This document shows, in pieces, positions 53,601 to 63,960 of a stretch of DNA of 64,000 nucleotides; within the stretch, counting starts at the first letter, position 1; every line of letters starts with the position of its first letter. Origin of the DNA: Prorocentrum cordatum (lineage: Eukaryota; Sar; Dinophyceae; Prorocentrales; Prorocentraceae); NCBI GenBank assembly GCA_963575745.1, contig CAUYUJ010016362.1, forward strand, positions 218,271 through 282,270. The letters run 5' to 3'. A program made the position numbers and the translations under genes. The notes under the pieces are model-generated. The model had not been told where the DNA came from. It worked only from the letters and a program-made list of their open reading frames with translations, and ran no database searches.

Positions 53601-55980
53601 CATCATGTACGACGACTGGGGCTGTCAGATCAGTTGGCTGAACTTACCCCAAAACGCCTTCCTTCACATGCTGCGAGCCTCACAACGCAGAGCCTTTCTG
53701 AGAAAGATCAAGCCACGGCGTCATGACCTTGGACACCTTGCCTCTGTCAGACAGGGCCTCGACCTCTTCGCCAGCACGTGGCTCGCCCGAACGAAAGGAG
53801 CAGCCAAATGCAATGCCTGGCAGCTGGCGCTCCTCCTGAACTACCTGTCGGGCGGGGACCACACCCAACAGCGACGATCCCGATCAAACACGTCTGCTGA
53901 CCCCAGCCCCATCTGCCGATACTGCGACGAGGAAGAGGAAACTCAGGAGCACACTGTTCGCGACTGCAAGTGCTGGGCCCGAGAAAGAGTCCCTCTCACC
54001 ACCCTCATCAGTGACGAGCAGTGGGCCCGTCTTCCGCCGCACACAAGACACTGCGGGCTCTTCGATGAAGACCCAGCCCTCCTCGACCTGCAGGCCGACC
54101 TCGCGAGGGACCCGCTACCTCAGCCCATACCGCGGCCCCCACCTGAGGGAGATCCTGCGGCTTCAGCCCAGGACTCCTACACCACCTACCTTGACCACGA
54201 CACTGGTTGGACATGGGTCTACGCTGCCACGGACGGTGCATGCACCAACCAAGCCATCCCATTGCTAGCACGAGCGGGCTACGGCGTCTACTACGGCATC
54301 GACCACCGCATGAACTACAGTGCACGCGTTCACGGCATTACGCAGAACGCACAGCTTGCGGAGACCCTCGCCATTGTCCACCTCACGGCATGTGCTGAAC
54401 GGCCCGTACACGTTTTCGTGGACAACCAGGCGGTGGTCGATGGGTTCCAAAGTATCATCGACGGACACTCACCACCGCAGGGCACGCACGTGGAGCTCTG
54501 GGAAAAGATCCACCGATGCGTCATGGCCAAGCCCAACATGTTCCGCGTCGAGAAAATCGCAAGCCACCTGGGCGACATGGGCATCGACCTCGGGCTCATT
54601 GGGCCCATCGCGGAGGAGTTCAATCGTCAGGCTGACGCCCTCGCCACAACGGCGGCACGTACTCATAACCTTCCAGACGACATTGTCGAAGCTGCCAAAA
54701 CACGACATCGCCAAGCGACCGTGCTTCATGGAGTCGCTGTCGCCATCTACGAGCGTAGACACCGTACACTCCCCCTCCCACACCGCAGGGCTGGGTTCAC
54801 AGCTGCGGAACTCAACAAAATGGAACCAAATCCCCTGCTGTCTGACCAGGCACCACCCGCGGCTGGACCAGACATCCCACAGAACCCGGACGAGCTCTGG
54901 GCCGAGGCCCAACGGGCGATATTCGACGAACAGGAGGACGACCCGTTCGGCTTTGGTGGGGGCCTTGACTTCCTGGGCGACGGGCCAGCCAGCGCCAACC
55001 CTGCCCCGTCGGGCACCCGCACGGCGCCCTCGACTCCGCCATTGAGAGCGGCAGCGCACCCACATGACAACGCCGCTCACTTTCAAGACGCTGACGAACA
55101 GGAGGATGACCTGTTCAGCTTCGGTGGGGGATCGGACGCTTTGGACGACGGACCAGCCAGCGAAAACCCTGCCCCGTCGGGCAACCTCTCGATCCCTACT
55201 GCGACTCCGTCCCCGAGAGCGACATCGCCCACATACGATGATATCGGCCACCGCCAAGACGCCGACCACGACCTGGGTGACCCCCGCGGACTGAGTGGCA
55301 TAGAGGACGCACCGCCGATACCACACGCTGCCGACCATGCCGCCCTACCGAGACGCCAACCTTCTACGCGACCGACCTCAGAGCCCTTGCACGGCATCAT
55401 GATTGGTCCCACCGCGCAAACCACTCCGCCCCCCCACCGGCGGCAGCCCGCGGGGGCGGCTTCAGCCCCCCCGCAGGGCACTAAACCAGACAGGCCCTCG
55501 TGCCCCGTCCACGCTTCCATCGTTGCTGAGCGAGAGGAAGCGGCTCTCCCGACCTCTCGGGGCGTGGCCCTAGCGGCTCCAGCCCTGGGGTCGCGTGTGC
55601 CCCTCCAGTCACCCTTCAAGGGTGACGGACGACAGCGTACAGGGTGCCGCACTACGCTAGTCCACCATTTGGACAGGCGTACCGAGGACCTCGCCTCTGT
55701 CTCGAGGCTCTCGGCTGCTGGCACTGAGCAGCCACCCCTCACCGACCGCGAAACCGAGCTGTCCCAGGCTATGGCTGCTCTCCAGCAGAGGTGCGTTGCT
55801 CTCGCCGCGGACCTCGCCGCCGCCCAAGCTCGCCAAGGCCCTCTACTCCAGCGCCTTCACAGCGCTGGGCGAGCCTTTGCCGAGCTGCTCACGGCCTCGC
55901 CCGATGGTGCCGTGCCGTCACTCACCATCCAAGCTATGCTGTCATCGTTCCGCGGCGCTCCACCTGGTGCCCCGCGCTAA
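53590..55980 (+). CDS. Element A ORF2 C-terminus: CCHC finger, RNase H and tail
   Basis: It opens with an RT connection-type segment, then a C-x2-C-x8-H-x4-C finger (CRYC...H...C, 53914-53970). An RNase H domain follows at about 54190-54660 with all four acidic positions visible: TDGA (54231), LAETLA (54355), VDNQAVV (54418) and RQADALA (54630). The tail is Pro/Asp-rich with a tandem of about 58 residues (EQEDDPFGFGGG / EQEDDLFSFGGG, 54925-55265). Stop at 55978-55980. RNase H would remove element RNA during second-strand synthesis. No domestic defects are seen in this third segment. Confidence 0.8.
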   Translation, partial: PTFGIMYDDWGCQISWLNLPQNAFLHMLRASQRRAFLRKIKPRRHDLGHLASVRQGLDLFASTWLARTKGAAKCNAWQLALLLNYLSGGDHTQQRRSRSNTSADPSPICRYCDEEEETQEHTVRDCKCWARERVPLTTLISDEQWARLPPHTRHCGLFDEDPALLDLQADLARDPLPQPIPRPPPEGDPAASAQDSYTTYLDHDTGWTWVYAATDGACTNQAIPLLARAGYGVYYGIDHRMNYSARVHGITQNAQLAETLAIVHLTACAERPVHVFVDNQAVVDGFQSIIDGHSPPQGTHVELWEKIHRCVMAKPNMFRVEKIASHLGDMGIDLGLIGPIAEEFNRQADALATTAARTHNLPDDIVEAAKTRHRQATVLHGVAVAIYERRHRTLPLPHRRAGFTAAELNKMEPNPLLSDQAPPAAGPDIPQNPDELWAEAQRAIFDEQEDDPFGFGGGLDFLGDGPASANPAPSGTRTAPSTPPLRAAAHPHDNAAHFQDADEQEDDLFSFGGGSDALDDGPASENPAPSGNLSIPTATPSPRATSPTYDDIGHRQDADHDLGDPRGLSGIEDAPPIPHAADHAALPRRQPSTRPTSEPLHGIMIGPTAQTTPPPHRRQPAGAASAPPQGTKPDRPSCPVHASIVAEREEAALPTSRGVALAAPALGSRVPLQSPFKGDGRQRTGCRTTLVHHLDRRTEDLASVSRLSAAGTEQPPLTDRETELSQAMAALQQRCVALAADLAAAQARQGPLLQRLHSAGRAFAELLTASPDGAVPSLTIQAMLSSFRGAPPGAPR

Positions 55981-55997
55981 TCTCCTCCTTTCTGCCT

Positions 55998-56593
<596 letters not shown>

Positions 56594-56612
56594 CTCTCCT
56601 TTTCTTTATCTC
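56594..56612. repeat. Target-site duplication of element B, left copy
   Basis: CTCTCCTTTTCTTTATCTC here is identical to 63942-63960. The last two bases (TC) overlap the first two of the DinoSL, so the duplication is 17-19 bp. Confidence 0.85.
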
Positions 56613-56632
56613 CGTAGCCATTTTGGCTCAAG
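56611..56632 (+). other. Relict dinoflagellate spliced leader (DinoSL), full length
   Basis: The 22 bases start TCCGTAGCCA and end TTTTGGCTCAAG, identical to the known DinoSL consensus with D = T. In DinoSL genes the leader is followed by GT; here it is followed directly by the A-type leader TCTCGGCTCGAG, so this is not an SL RNA gene but an SL already spliced to an mRNA and copied back into DNA. Confidence 0.95.
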
Positions 56633-56780
56633 TCTCGGCTCGAGAGTGCCCAGCACTCAGACCGCAGCCGCGACGCGAAGCGCCCCGCCTCGGAGCCAGA
56701 CTCCCAGGCCTCGCGAGACCGGAGGGGTCCCAGCAGGACCCTACTGATTCGCGTCACCTCTCCTCAGTGCGACCGCCGCC
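56633..56780 (+). other. 5' leader shared by elements A and B, copy B
   Basis: Collinear with 40103-40253. Near the coding start it reads CCGCCGCCATGGCC, a strong initiation context at 56781, although the frame with better coding character begins at the next ATG, 56830. Confidence 0.85.
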
Positions 56781-56829
56781 ATGGCCCCCCTGTCTGCGCC
56801 AGGCCGCCACCGCACTTTCACGTCTCACC

Positions 56830-57128
56830 ATGCTGTACTACCTGAGCTGCCTGGCCATGTTACTGTACATAGGCACCAGGACCTTGTCTTCCGCGTGCCC
56901 GTCCTGCACGGGCGCGACCTCCCAGTGCCACCTGGACACGCCCCACACGTGCCGCGTGCGGATCTTCACGAAGATCTACGTATACTTGGGCATGACGTGT
57001 TTCACCTGCGCGCCGAGCTGCGCGCCTACCGAGCCGACCTCCGCGCTCACCTACCAGGCACCGACGCCAACACAGACGACTCCGTCCAGCACCTGCACAC
57101 CTCGGTACGGCCAGGTATCCAGGGGGGG
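56830..57128 (+). CDS. Element B protein, N-terminus with signal peptide and Cys-rich segment
   Basis: MLYYLSCLAMLLYIGT opens a typical signal peptide. Then come a Cys-rich stretch (CPSCTGATSQC, TCRVRIF, MTCFTCAPSC) and a Thr/Pro linker. Third positions are strongly G/C in this frame, which supports it over the frame of the earlier ATG at 56781. The frame is lost near the G8 run at 57122-57129, after which the neighbouring frame is coding. No family recognised. A secreted or surface location is inferred. Confidence 0.6.
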
Positions 57129-57129
57129 G

Positions 57130-59616
57130 TCGGGCTCCCGACTGCTGAGGGTGACGGTGCTGAGTGCGGTCGGGCTGTTCCCACGCCTGCCGTCGTCGCG
57201 CCGTGCGTGACAAGCAGTCGGCCCCCAACCTCCCCCCGAGAGCGCTCCCGCGGCAACGTAGGCACCGCTCTCAACTTCATCGGCATTATCTTGCTGAACT
57301 TCGGGCACGGCCTCGGCTCCACCTTCGGCATCGTTCTCGGCACCGTCGGTCCGCAGACAGCATCGACGCCAGCTCTGACGGCGGCACTGCAGTCAGCATC
57401 GACGCCAGCGAGTGGTACGGATTCGGCACCACCCTCGCCCCCTCCCTCACCCCGCCCCGCAGGAGGAGGAGGAGACGATGACGACCACGACGACCTTGAC
57501 GACTCATTACCGGCGCCGGCGCCGAGGTCAGCACCGACGCTCCCACCGACGGCAGTCGCCGATCTATCGATGATGCATGCATATACGACCACAGTTTCGC
57601 TGACCCCGACGGCAGCATTGACGGCGGCGAGGACGGCTCCGACGGCAGCACCGCTAGCATCACAGACTCCGACGGCGGCATCGATAGCACCGCCGGCTCC
57701 GATGGTAGCATCGACGGCAGCGACGCCACCACTGCCAGCGGCGGCTCCGACGTCAGCATCGACGGCAGCGACGCCAGTACTGCCAGCGACATCTCCGACG
57801 GCCGCAAGAGACGTCAGTACCACAATCAGCCACTCCTGCGCTACCTGTATGGCCACTCGCTCGGCGGCGCCTTCAGGCCCGCCGAAGCCTGGTGACCTAC
57901 AGACCTCTCCTCGGCATCATCGTCTCTCAGAGTTGCAGCCAGCTTCGACGCCAGCTCCGACGTCCGTATCGAGGCCAGCACCGACGCCAGCCCCTACGAC
58001 AGCACCGCCAGCGTCAACACCCATGCCTGCGCCTACGCCGGTACCTACGCCAGAGTTGCAGGCCGCATCGACGCCAGCTCCGGCGTCTCCATCGAAACCA
58101 GCACCGATGACAGCTCCTATGCCAGCACCGCCAGCGGCACCAACCACTATTTATCCCACCCCGCCGACGACCCTGGGTGTCCCTAGGCTAGCACCGCCGA
58201 CCACCGCATCCATTGAGGCGCCCACGTCCACATCAACGACAGCACCGACGGCCGCATCGAGGCTAGCCTCGATGAGTCCTCAGCCAGTCACTGCTCTGAC
58301 GCCTCGTCCATGGCCGCGGGCGGGAGTGCAGCCTTCAGGCGCACTCTCCGCTAGCGGGGCCGCCATGTCATGTCATGCCACGTCCGCCTCGTCGCCCGTA
58401 TCGTCTGTGTCACTATCTGCGCCGACGACTACATCGACGCCACCACGGACGGCAGCTGGGACGTCCGCATCGGCAGCGACAGCTTTCGGGCGACCGCCTT
58501 CGACGTCAGCAGTGGCAGACTCGCCGGCGGCGGCACCAACGTTGCCACCCACGGTGGCATCTACGGCAGCTCCCCAAACGGCCTCCACAGCGGTATCCAC
58601 GATAGCACTCATGACTGCATCCACGGTGGCATACACGGCCATGGCTCCCGCGCCCACGTCCGCACCGACGCCAGCATTGACGACAGGATCGGCCTCAGTA
58701 TCGTCGGCACCGACAGCGGCATTGACGACGAGATCGACACCATCAGGCACACCCACGGCTATTGGGGCCGCCATACCACGCCGTATCACGTCCGCCACGT
58801 CGACACCTACGCCTGCGCCACGGCCCGCATCGACCCCAACAGCGACGTCAGCACCGACGACCGCATCGACGCCAGCCTCGACGAGCCCTCAACCATTCAC
58901 TGTCCTGACGCCTCGCTTAGGGCCGCTGGCGCGGGTGCCGTCTTCAGGCGCGCCCTACGCTAGTGGGACCGCCATGTCATGTCAGGACACGCCTGCCTCG
59001 TCGATTTTTTCGTCTGCGGCACTGTCTGCATCGACGACGACATCGACGACTACGCCGGTACCCACGCCAGAGTTGCAGCCAGCATCTACGCCAACTCCGC
59101 CGTCTGCATCGACGCTCGCATCCATGGCAGCATCGCCCATAGCTTTGACACCAGCACTGCCAGCGGCAGCTCCCACGACCACGCCTACGCGGGCACCAAC
59201 GTTGACACCAGCACCAACACCGGCACCGATCGCAGCCGAGACGTCATCGCCGACGACTACTCTCACGCCAACCCTGCCAGATTCAGCACGCCCTGAGTCG
59301 TCCGCGGCGGCGCCAAAGGTGGCACCCACGTCGGCCTACACGGCAGCGTTCGTGGAGCGTGTGTGGTTGGAGGTCATCGAGTGGTACAACGTGGTGTCAT
59401 TGTCCACGTGGGCCACCTTGTGCGCCACGTACGGCATGTACTACTTCTCCATCGGCATCCGCGACGAGTGGCGGCGACGGAGCGCAGCTACAGCGCGGCG
59501 CCGACGCCGACAGTGCGGCGGCGACGTCGACCGCAGACGCCCTCTAGGCCACCAGACGGCCGCCCAGGGCCGCCCTGGCATCAGCCCCCACACTGCCTCG
59601 AGCCTCGAGCCGACCC
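57130..59616 (+). CDS. Element B protein, mucin-like region and first TM module
   Basis: Continues the N-terminal piece after a shift near 57125. It has one hydrophobic stretch (NFIGIILLNFGHGLGSTFGIVLG, about 57270-57340; listed in two parts because of length) and a long Ala/Pro/Thr/Ser region of repeated TPAPT, STPAPTS and PTAAST words, as in O-glycosylated mucin-type stalks. A membrane module near 59373-59470 follows (VIEWYNVVSLSTWATL, then CATYGMYYFSIGI) with an Arg-rich tail (DEWRRRSAATARRRRRQ). The layout suggests a type I membrane protein. A one-C deficit at about 59613 puts the rest out of frame. Confidence 0.55.
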
Positions 59617-59870
59617 CCTGCCAAAACCTGGGAGCACGCCAGTGGGGGCGGCTTCAGCCCCCCCGCATGGCACCACGCCTGCCATTCCTGTCATCGGCCC
59701 CCACACGGCCTCAAGCCTCGAGTCGACCCTCCCGCCAAAACCTGGTAGCACGCCAGCGGGGGCGGCTTCAGCCCCCCCGCATGGCACTACGCCTGCCGTT
59801 TCTGTCATCGGTCCCCACGCTGCCTCGAGCCCAGGGGTGACCTCCCCGCCACAACCTGGTAGCATGGCAG
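59059..59870 (+). repeat. About 0.8-kb segment duplicated inside element B, copy 1
   Basis: From TACGCCGGTACCCACGCCAG through the TM module, the Arg-rich tail and the GSTPAG units to CACAACCTGGTAGCATGGCAG. Copy 2 lies at 61259-62080, about 2.2 kb downstream, more than 90 percent alike by eye. Confidence 0.9.
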
Positions 59871-62749
59871 CGGGGCCTGCCTCGGCCGTCTCACATGCTC
59901 ACACGCCTGCCCTGGATCCTGGCTCCCTCGCAACCTCGCGTGTTAGCACTAGCACTCCCAGCACTAGCACTGTGACTGTACGGGAGCACCTCGAGCGCTA
60001 CCTCGGACCACAACCAGCCACCATCGGTTACCTCCGAACCGTCAACCGTCGCTTGGCAGCTCGGATTCCACCGCGGCTCCACGCCGGCACCGAGGTTATC
60101 GTACAAGGCCAGGTCCACAACCCCATCAACGGCCTCCGAGGCATCGTACGAGGGCCGTCCAGGGAGTACCCAGGCCTCTGGACCGTCACGCTGCCTACTG
60201 GTGACACTGCCCACCTCCGCGGTTCCAGTTTGACCGTCCCAGCACCTCCGCTGCGCGCCGAGGTGCCGCCCACCAGTACAGGCATACTCACGAGGGCGCC
60301 AATCCAGGACCCCCAGCCTGCCCCCGCAGCGTACACAAGTTGCAGCAGTCTGGCGGCACGGCGTCCTGACGACACAGCGGCGGCACCCTGCAAGTCGGCC
60401 TCGCTGCCTGCCGCCAGCAGCCGCGATCAGACGGACAACACGGCTGGCCACGACGAAGGCCTCGGTGGCTCACGCGATGACGGTGACGACGACGGCCTCT
60501 TCCTCGGGGTACAGGTCGAGATCACCGCACCGACCAGCCCTCTGCGTGGATACATCGGCACAACCATCGACTTGTCTGGCGACCGCGTCGTGGTCCAGTT
60601 CACCGGCGGTCTCACCGTCGGTTGGAGCCGCTCCGATGTGACTCGCGTTCGCAAAGACCCAGGGCTTCAGCTGTCAGGCAGCACGCAGAAACTGATGCGG
60701 CGCCTCGACCAGTCGCCGCGCCCCTTCCCCGGGACTGCCCTGGAGCCCCTCCATGACATCCCGGAGGAGCCTGTCCCTGCTGACCTCCCGCCTGCCCCCT
60801 GGACGGCAACGTCTGTGGAAAAGACAAGTGTCTGTTGTTCACACCTGCTTCACATGCGTAAAATCACTCACTCTGACTCTATTCTGTTATGTCAGAAACA
60901 AGGATGCCGCCACACAGTGTCTCAGCCTGATGTGTCAGAAACAAGGATGCCGCCACACAGTGTCTCTCCCCTGCCGGCACGAGCGGTGGCGTTCGAAATG
61001 GGATCTCATCCACAAGCGTCAGAGCCGAAGGCAGCACCGACGCCCCTGTCGACGCCCGCACCGACGCCAGCACTGACGACAGTTCTGACACCAGCACCTC
61101 CAGCGCCAGCGGCCGCCCCCACCACGCCGGCACCAAAGCCAAAGTCACAGGCAGCAGCGACGTCAGACCCGACACCCACCTCGACGTCAACAGTGAGGCC
61201 AGCACCGACGACAGCTCCGACGCCAGCACCGCCAGCGTCACCACCCACGCCTGCGCCTACGCCGGTACCCACGCCAGAGTTGCAGCCAGCATCTACGCCA
61301 ACTCCGCCGTCTGCATCGACGCTCGCTTCCATGGCAGCATTGCCCATAGCTTCGACACCAGCACTGCCAGCGGCAGCACCCACGCCCACGCCTACGCGGG
61401 CACCAACGTTGACACCAGCACCAACGCCGGCACTGAGCGCTGCCGAGACGTCATCGCCGACGACAACTCTCACGCCAACCCTGCCAGATTCAGCACGCCC
61501 TGAGTCGTCCGCGGCGGCACCAAAGATGGCACCCACGTCGGCCTACACAGCAGCGTTCGTGGAGCGTGTGTGGTTGGAGGTCATCGAGTGGTACAACGTG
61601 GTGTCACCGTCCACGTGGGCCACCCTGTGCGCCACGTACGTCATGTACTACTTATTTACCGGCTTCCGCGACGAATGGCGGCGACGGAGCGCAGCTACAG
61701 CGCGGCGGCGACGCCGACAGCGCGGCGGCGACGGCGACCGCAGACGCCCTCTAGGCCACCAGACGGCCGCCCAGGGCCGCCCTGGCACCAGCCCCCACAC
61801 TGCCTCGAGCCTCGAGCCGACCCCCCTGCCAAAACCTGGTAGCACGCCAGCGGGGGCGGCTTCAGCCCCCTCACATGGCACCACCCCTGCCACTCCTGTC
61901 ATCGGCCCCCACACTGCCTCAAGCCTCGAGTCGTCCCCCCCGCCAATACCTGGTAGCACGCCAGCGGGGGCGGCTTCAGCCCCCCCGCATGGCACCACGC
62001 CTGCCATTCCTGCCATCGGTCCCCACGCTGCCTTGAGCCCTGGGGTGACCTCCCCGCCACAACCTGGTAGCACGGCAGCAGGGATGCAGGACGCCGACCC
62101 TAGCGGCCGAAATCTCCATGGTGCGGACACGCTGCGAGAGGTCGCGGAGACGCTGTCGCACCTGAAGGAGCAGGACCTGCTCCAACGACTGGAGGCTGAG
62201 GAGCGCTCCGACAGGCGGAGGCTGAGGAGGCTGAGAGCCAAACGCAAGGCCGCAGCAGCCGCCGAGGGGGGCGGCGGGGACGCCGCGCAGGCCCAGGAGG
62301 AGCCACCCTGCCAGGATGCTCCGGCTCCTGCGCCCCGCCGGGCCAAGCGGATCCTCTTGTCATGGGTGTTGGCCGCGTACCTGCCGCCTCTTGTGGCGGT
62401 CCCCGACCGCCGCCCCGCTAGGCACACCCACTGGTTCCGCGAAGCTGGACCACAGTACGACGGACCGAGAAAGGCCGACGCGCAGCCGACTGCCCACCGA
62501 TGCATCGAGCTCCGCCTATGGAGTCTGAGAGCTCCTGGCCCCCGCCCGACTCTGGCCCGCAGTTCGGACATGCTCCTAACCTGCGTGGACGCGGCCCTCG
62601 GCCTCCCGCACGGCCGCTCAGCAGGCCTCATCCACCGCGCCACTCTCAAGCGTCTGCGCACTGATACTGTTTTCCTTCTTCAGTTTCTCACGTGGTCCGA
62701 CGCTTTTGAAGAACGCTGGGGCTTCTCATTCACTTTGCCCTCATCCTGA
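59617..62749 (+). CDS. Element B protein, KOW-like domains, second TM module, coiled coil
   Basis: In the third frame: tandem GSTPAGAASAPPHGTTP units, then two small beta-barrel-like segments. The first is EVIVQGQVHNPINGLRGIV to SSLTVP, 60090-60240. The second is VQVEITAPTSPLRGYIG to RSDVTRVRKD, 60509-60655. Both have the G-x-x-G-x-V pattern of KOW/SH3-like folds. A second Pro/Thr stalk and a second copy of the membrane module (near 61580-61690) follow, then a charged coiled coil (EVAETLSHLKEQDLLQRLEA, 62130-62270) and a C-terminus with an aromatic end, stop at 62747-62749. The function of the whole is unknown. Confidence 0.5.
61259..62080 (+). repeat. About 0.8-kb segment duplicated inside element B, copy 2
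   Basis: Matches 59059-59870. Copy 2 has six C in GACCCCCCTGCC where copy 1 has five, which alone explains the frame change in copy 1. Confidence 0.9.
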
Positions 62750-63040
62750 CCAGCGTGGTTCGGCCAGCATGTTGTTTGTATGTGCCAATCTTGCGCTTAT
62801 ACTTGTTTCTGGTAAGCCTGTTGTTCGGTCGTTGGTGCGTACTCTTCACACGCAGTATATATGCATTTGTTGTTCCTCCTTCCTGAATGTGGTGACGTTA
62901 ACCCGGCCGGCCACCTTCGTCATCTACTGCTTGGCTTTCAGAGCAAACAGGTGGGACAAAATGCGTTGTACTTTTCAAGAGCGAAGAACGCTGGGGCTTC
63001 TCATTCACTTTGCCCTCATCCTGACCAGCGTGGTACGGCC
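62708..63040. repeat. Direct repeat of about 48 bp, 278 bases apart
   Basis: GAAGAACGCTGGGGCTTC and the following CTCATTCACTTTGCCC to CCAGCGTGGT occur at 62708 and again at 62985. The first copy contains the end of the element B ORF; the second lies in its 3' noncoding part. Confidence 0.85.
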
Positions 63041-63119
63041 TCGCCCTCGCCGCAAGTGCGCGTCCTGCCTTGTTCACCCGGGCGCTGTTCCCTGGTGCGC
63101 CGTGCCTGCTGGCGGGGGT

Positions 63120-63599
63120 GGCGGCTTCAGCCCCACCCCACGCACCCGAGCCATCACGCCATGTCTTGTCCGCCATGTCGTAGCGGGTGCATCCGCTGTG
63201 AGGGCCTCCTCTGCACCCTCGCACTGTCTCTGCCTGTGAGCATGCTGGGCCATACGGCTCCCAGCATGTGCACCTTTTCCTCAGCGCGTCTGGCGCCCTC
63301 TGCCGTCCGCCGCTTGGTCGCGGACTCTGTCTCTGTGCGCTCTGTGCTGGGCCATGCGGCTCCCAGCTGGTGCACCTTTTCCTCAGCGCGTCTGGCACCC
63401 CTCTGCCGTCCGCCGCCTGGCCGCGGGCTCTGTCACTTTCGAGGTCCGCCAATGGGGGCTAAAGGTTAGCTGGCAGTGGCTGGTGCCGCTGTGCTGTCGG
63501 CTAGCTTTTGCCGCTTCTGTTGGGGTTCTCGGCCTGTGCGCACTGTGCTGGGCCATGCGGCTCCCAGCTGGTGCACCTTTTCTCTTTTCGCCAGCCCGT
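63120..63599. other. 3' noncoding region of element B with short tandem repeats
   Basis: After one GGCTTCAGCC palindrome (63120-63134) comes a tandem of about 108 bp (GCTGGGCCATACGGCTCCCAG / GCTGGGCCATGCGGCTCCCAG words at about 63246, 63348 and 63547). No coding motif. Confidence 0.65.
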
Positions 63600-63941
63600 G
63601 CGACCGCGAGGCGCCGCGTCCACGGGGCCTGGGCGCGGGGGCGGGGGGTGCCCCGTCTCTGCGCGCCGCGCAGCGGCCAAGCGCCCAACCGGCGGTCCGC
63701 CAAGCCGCCTTAGCCACGTTCTTCACGTCGCCACTCGCGTTGGGGCCTTTTTCTTCACGCGGTCTGACAGGTGAGATCTTCACAGTCTGTCCGCCGTCCG
63801 TAGCTTCAGACGCAATGCGCCGGGGGAGGGGGCCTGTTGCCCGCCCTCGTATCTTAAGGCTGCACCGCCGCTAACAGTGCTTTGCGAGTTGTCGCACCGC
63901 AGTGCGCCTCGCGGACGGACCCTGGTCCGCCTACTTGTCCG
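63600..63941 (+). other. 3' terminal region shared by elements A and B, copy B
   Basis: Aligns with 55998-56347, including the perfect inverted repeat GCGGACGGACC / GGTCCGC and the terminal CTACTTGTCCG. Confidence 0.9.
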
Positions 63942-63960
63942 CTCTCCTTTTCTTTATCTC
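63942..63960. repeat. Target-site duplication of element B, right copy
   Basis: CTCTCCTTTTCTTTATCTC, identical to 56594-56612, placed directly after the element terminus TTGTCCG. Confidence 0.85.

Larger units (their letters stand above)
56611..63941 (+). mobile_element. Element B: retrotransposed trans-spliced transcript, no RT
   Basis: 7.33 kb starting with the DinoSL, then the leader shared with A, a frameshifted coding region for a membrane-type protein, and the 3' terminal region shared with A, ending CTTGTCCG. Flanked by 17-19 bp direct repeats within (CT)n. No endonuclease or RT, so it must have been mobilised in trans, most simply by the A enzyme acting on the common 3' end. Confidence 0.85.

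Noticed and set aside
56781-57129. First ATG frame of element B
   Set aside because: Despite a strong initiation context, its third positions are less G/C biased than the overlapping frame with the signal peptide; kept only as an alternative start.
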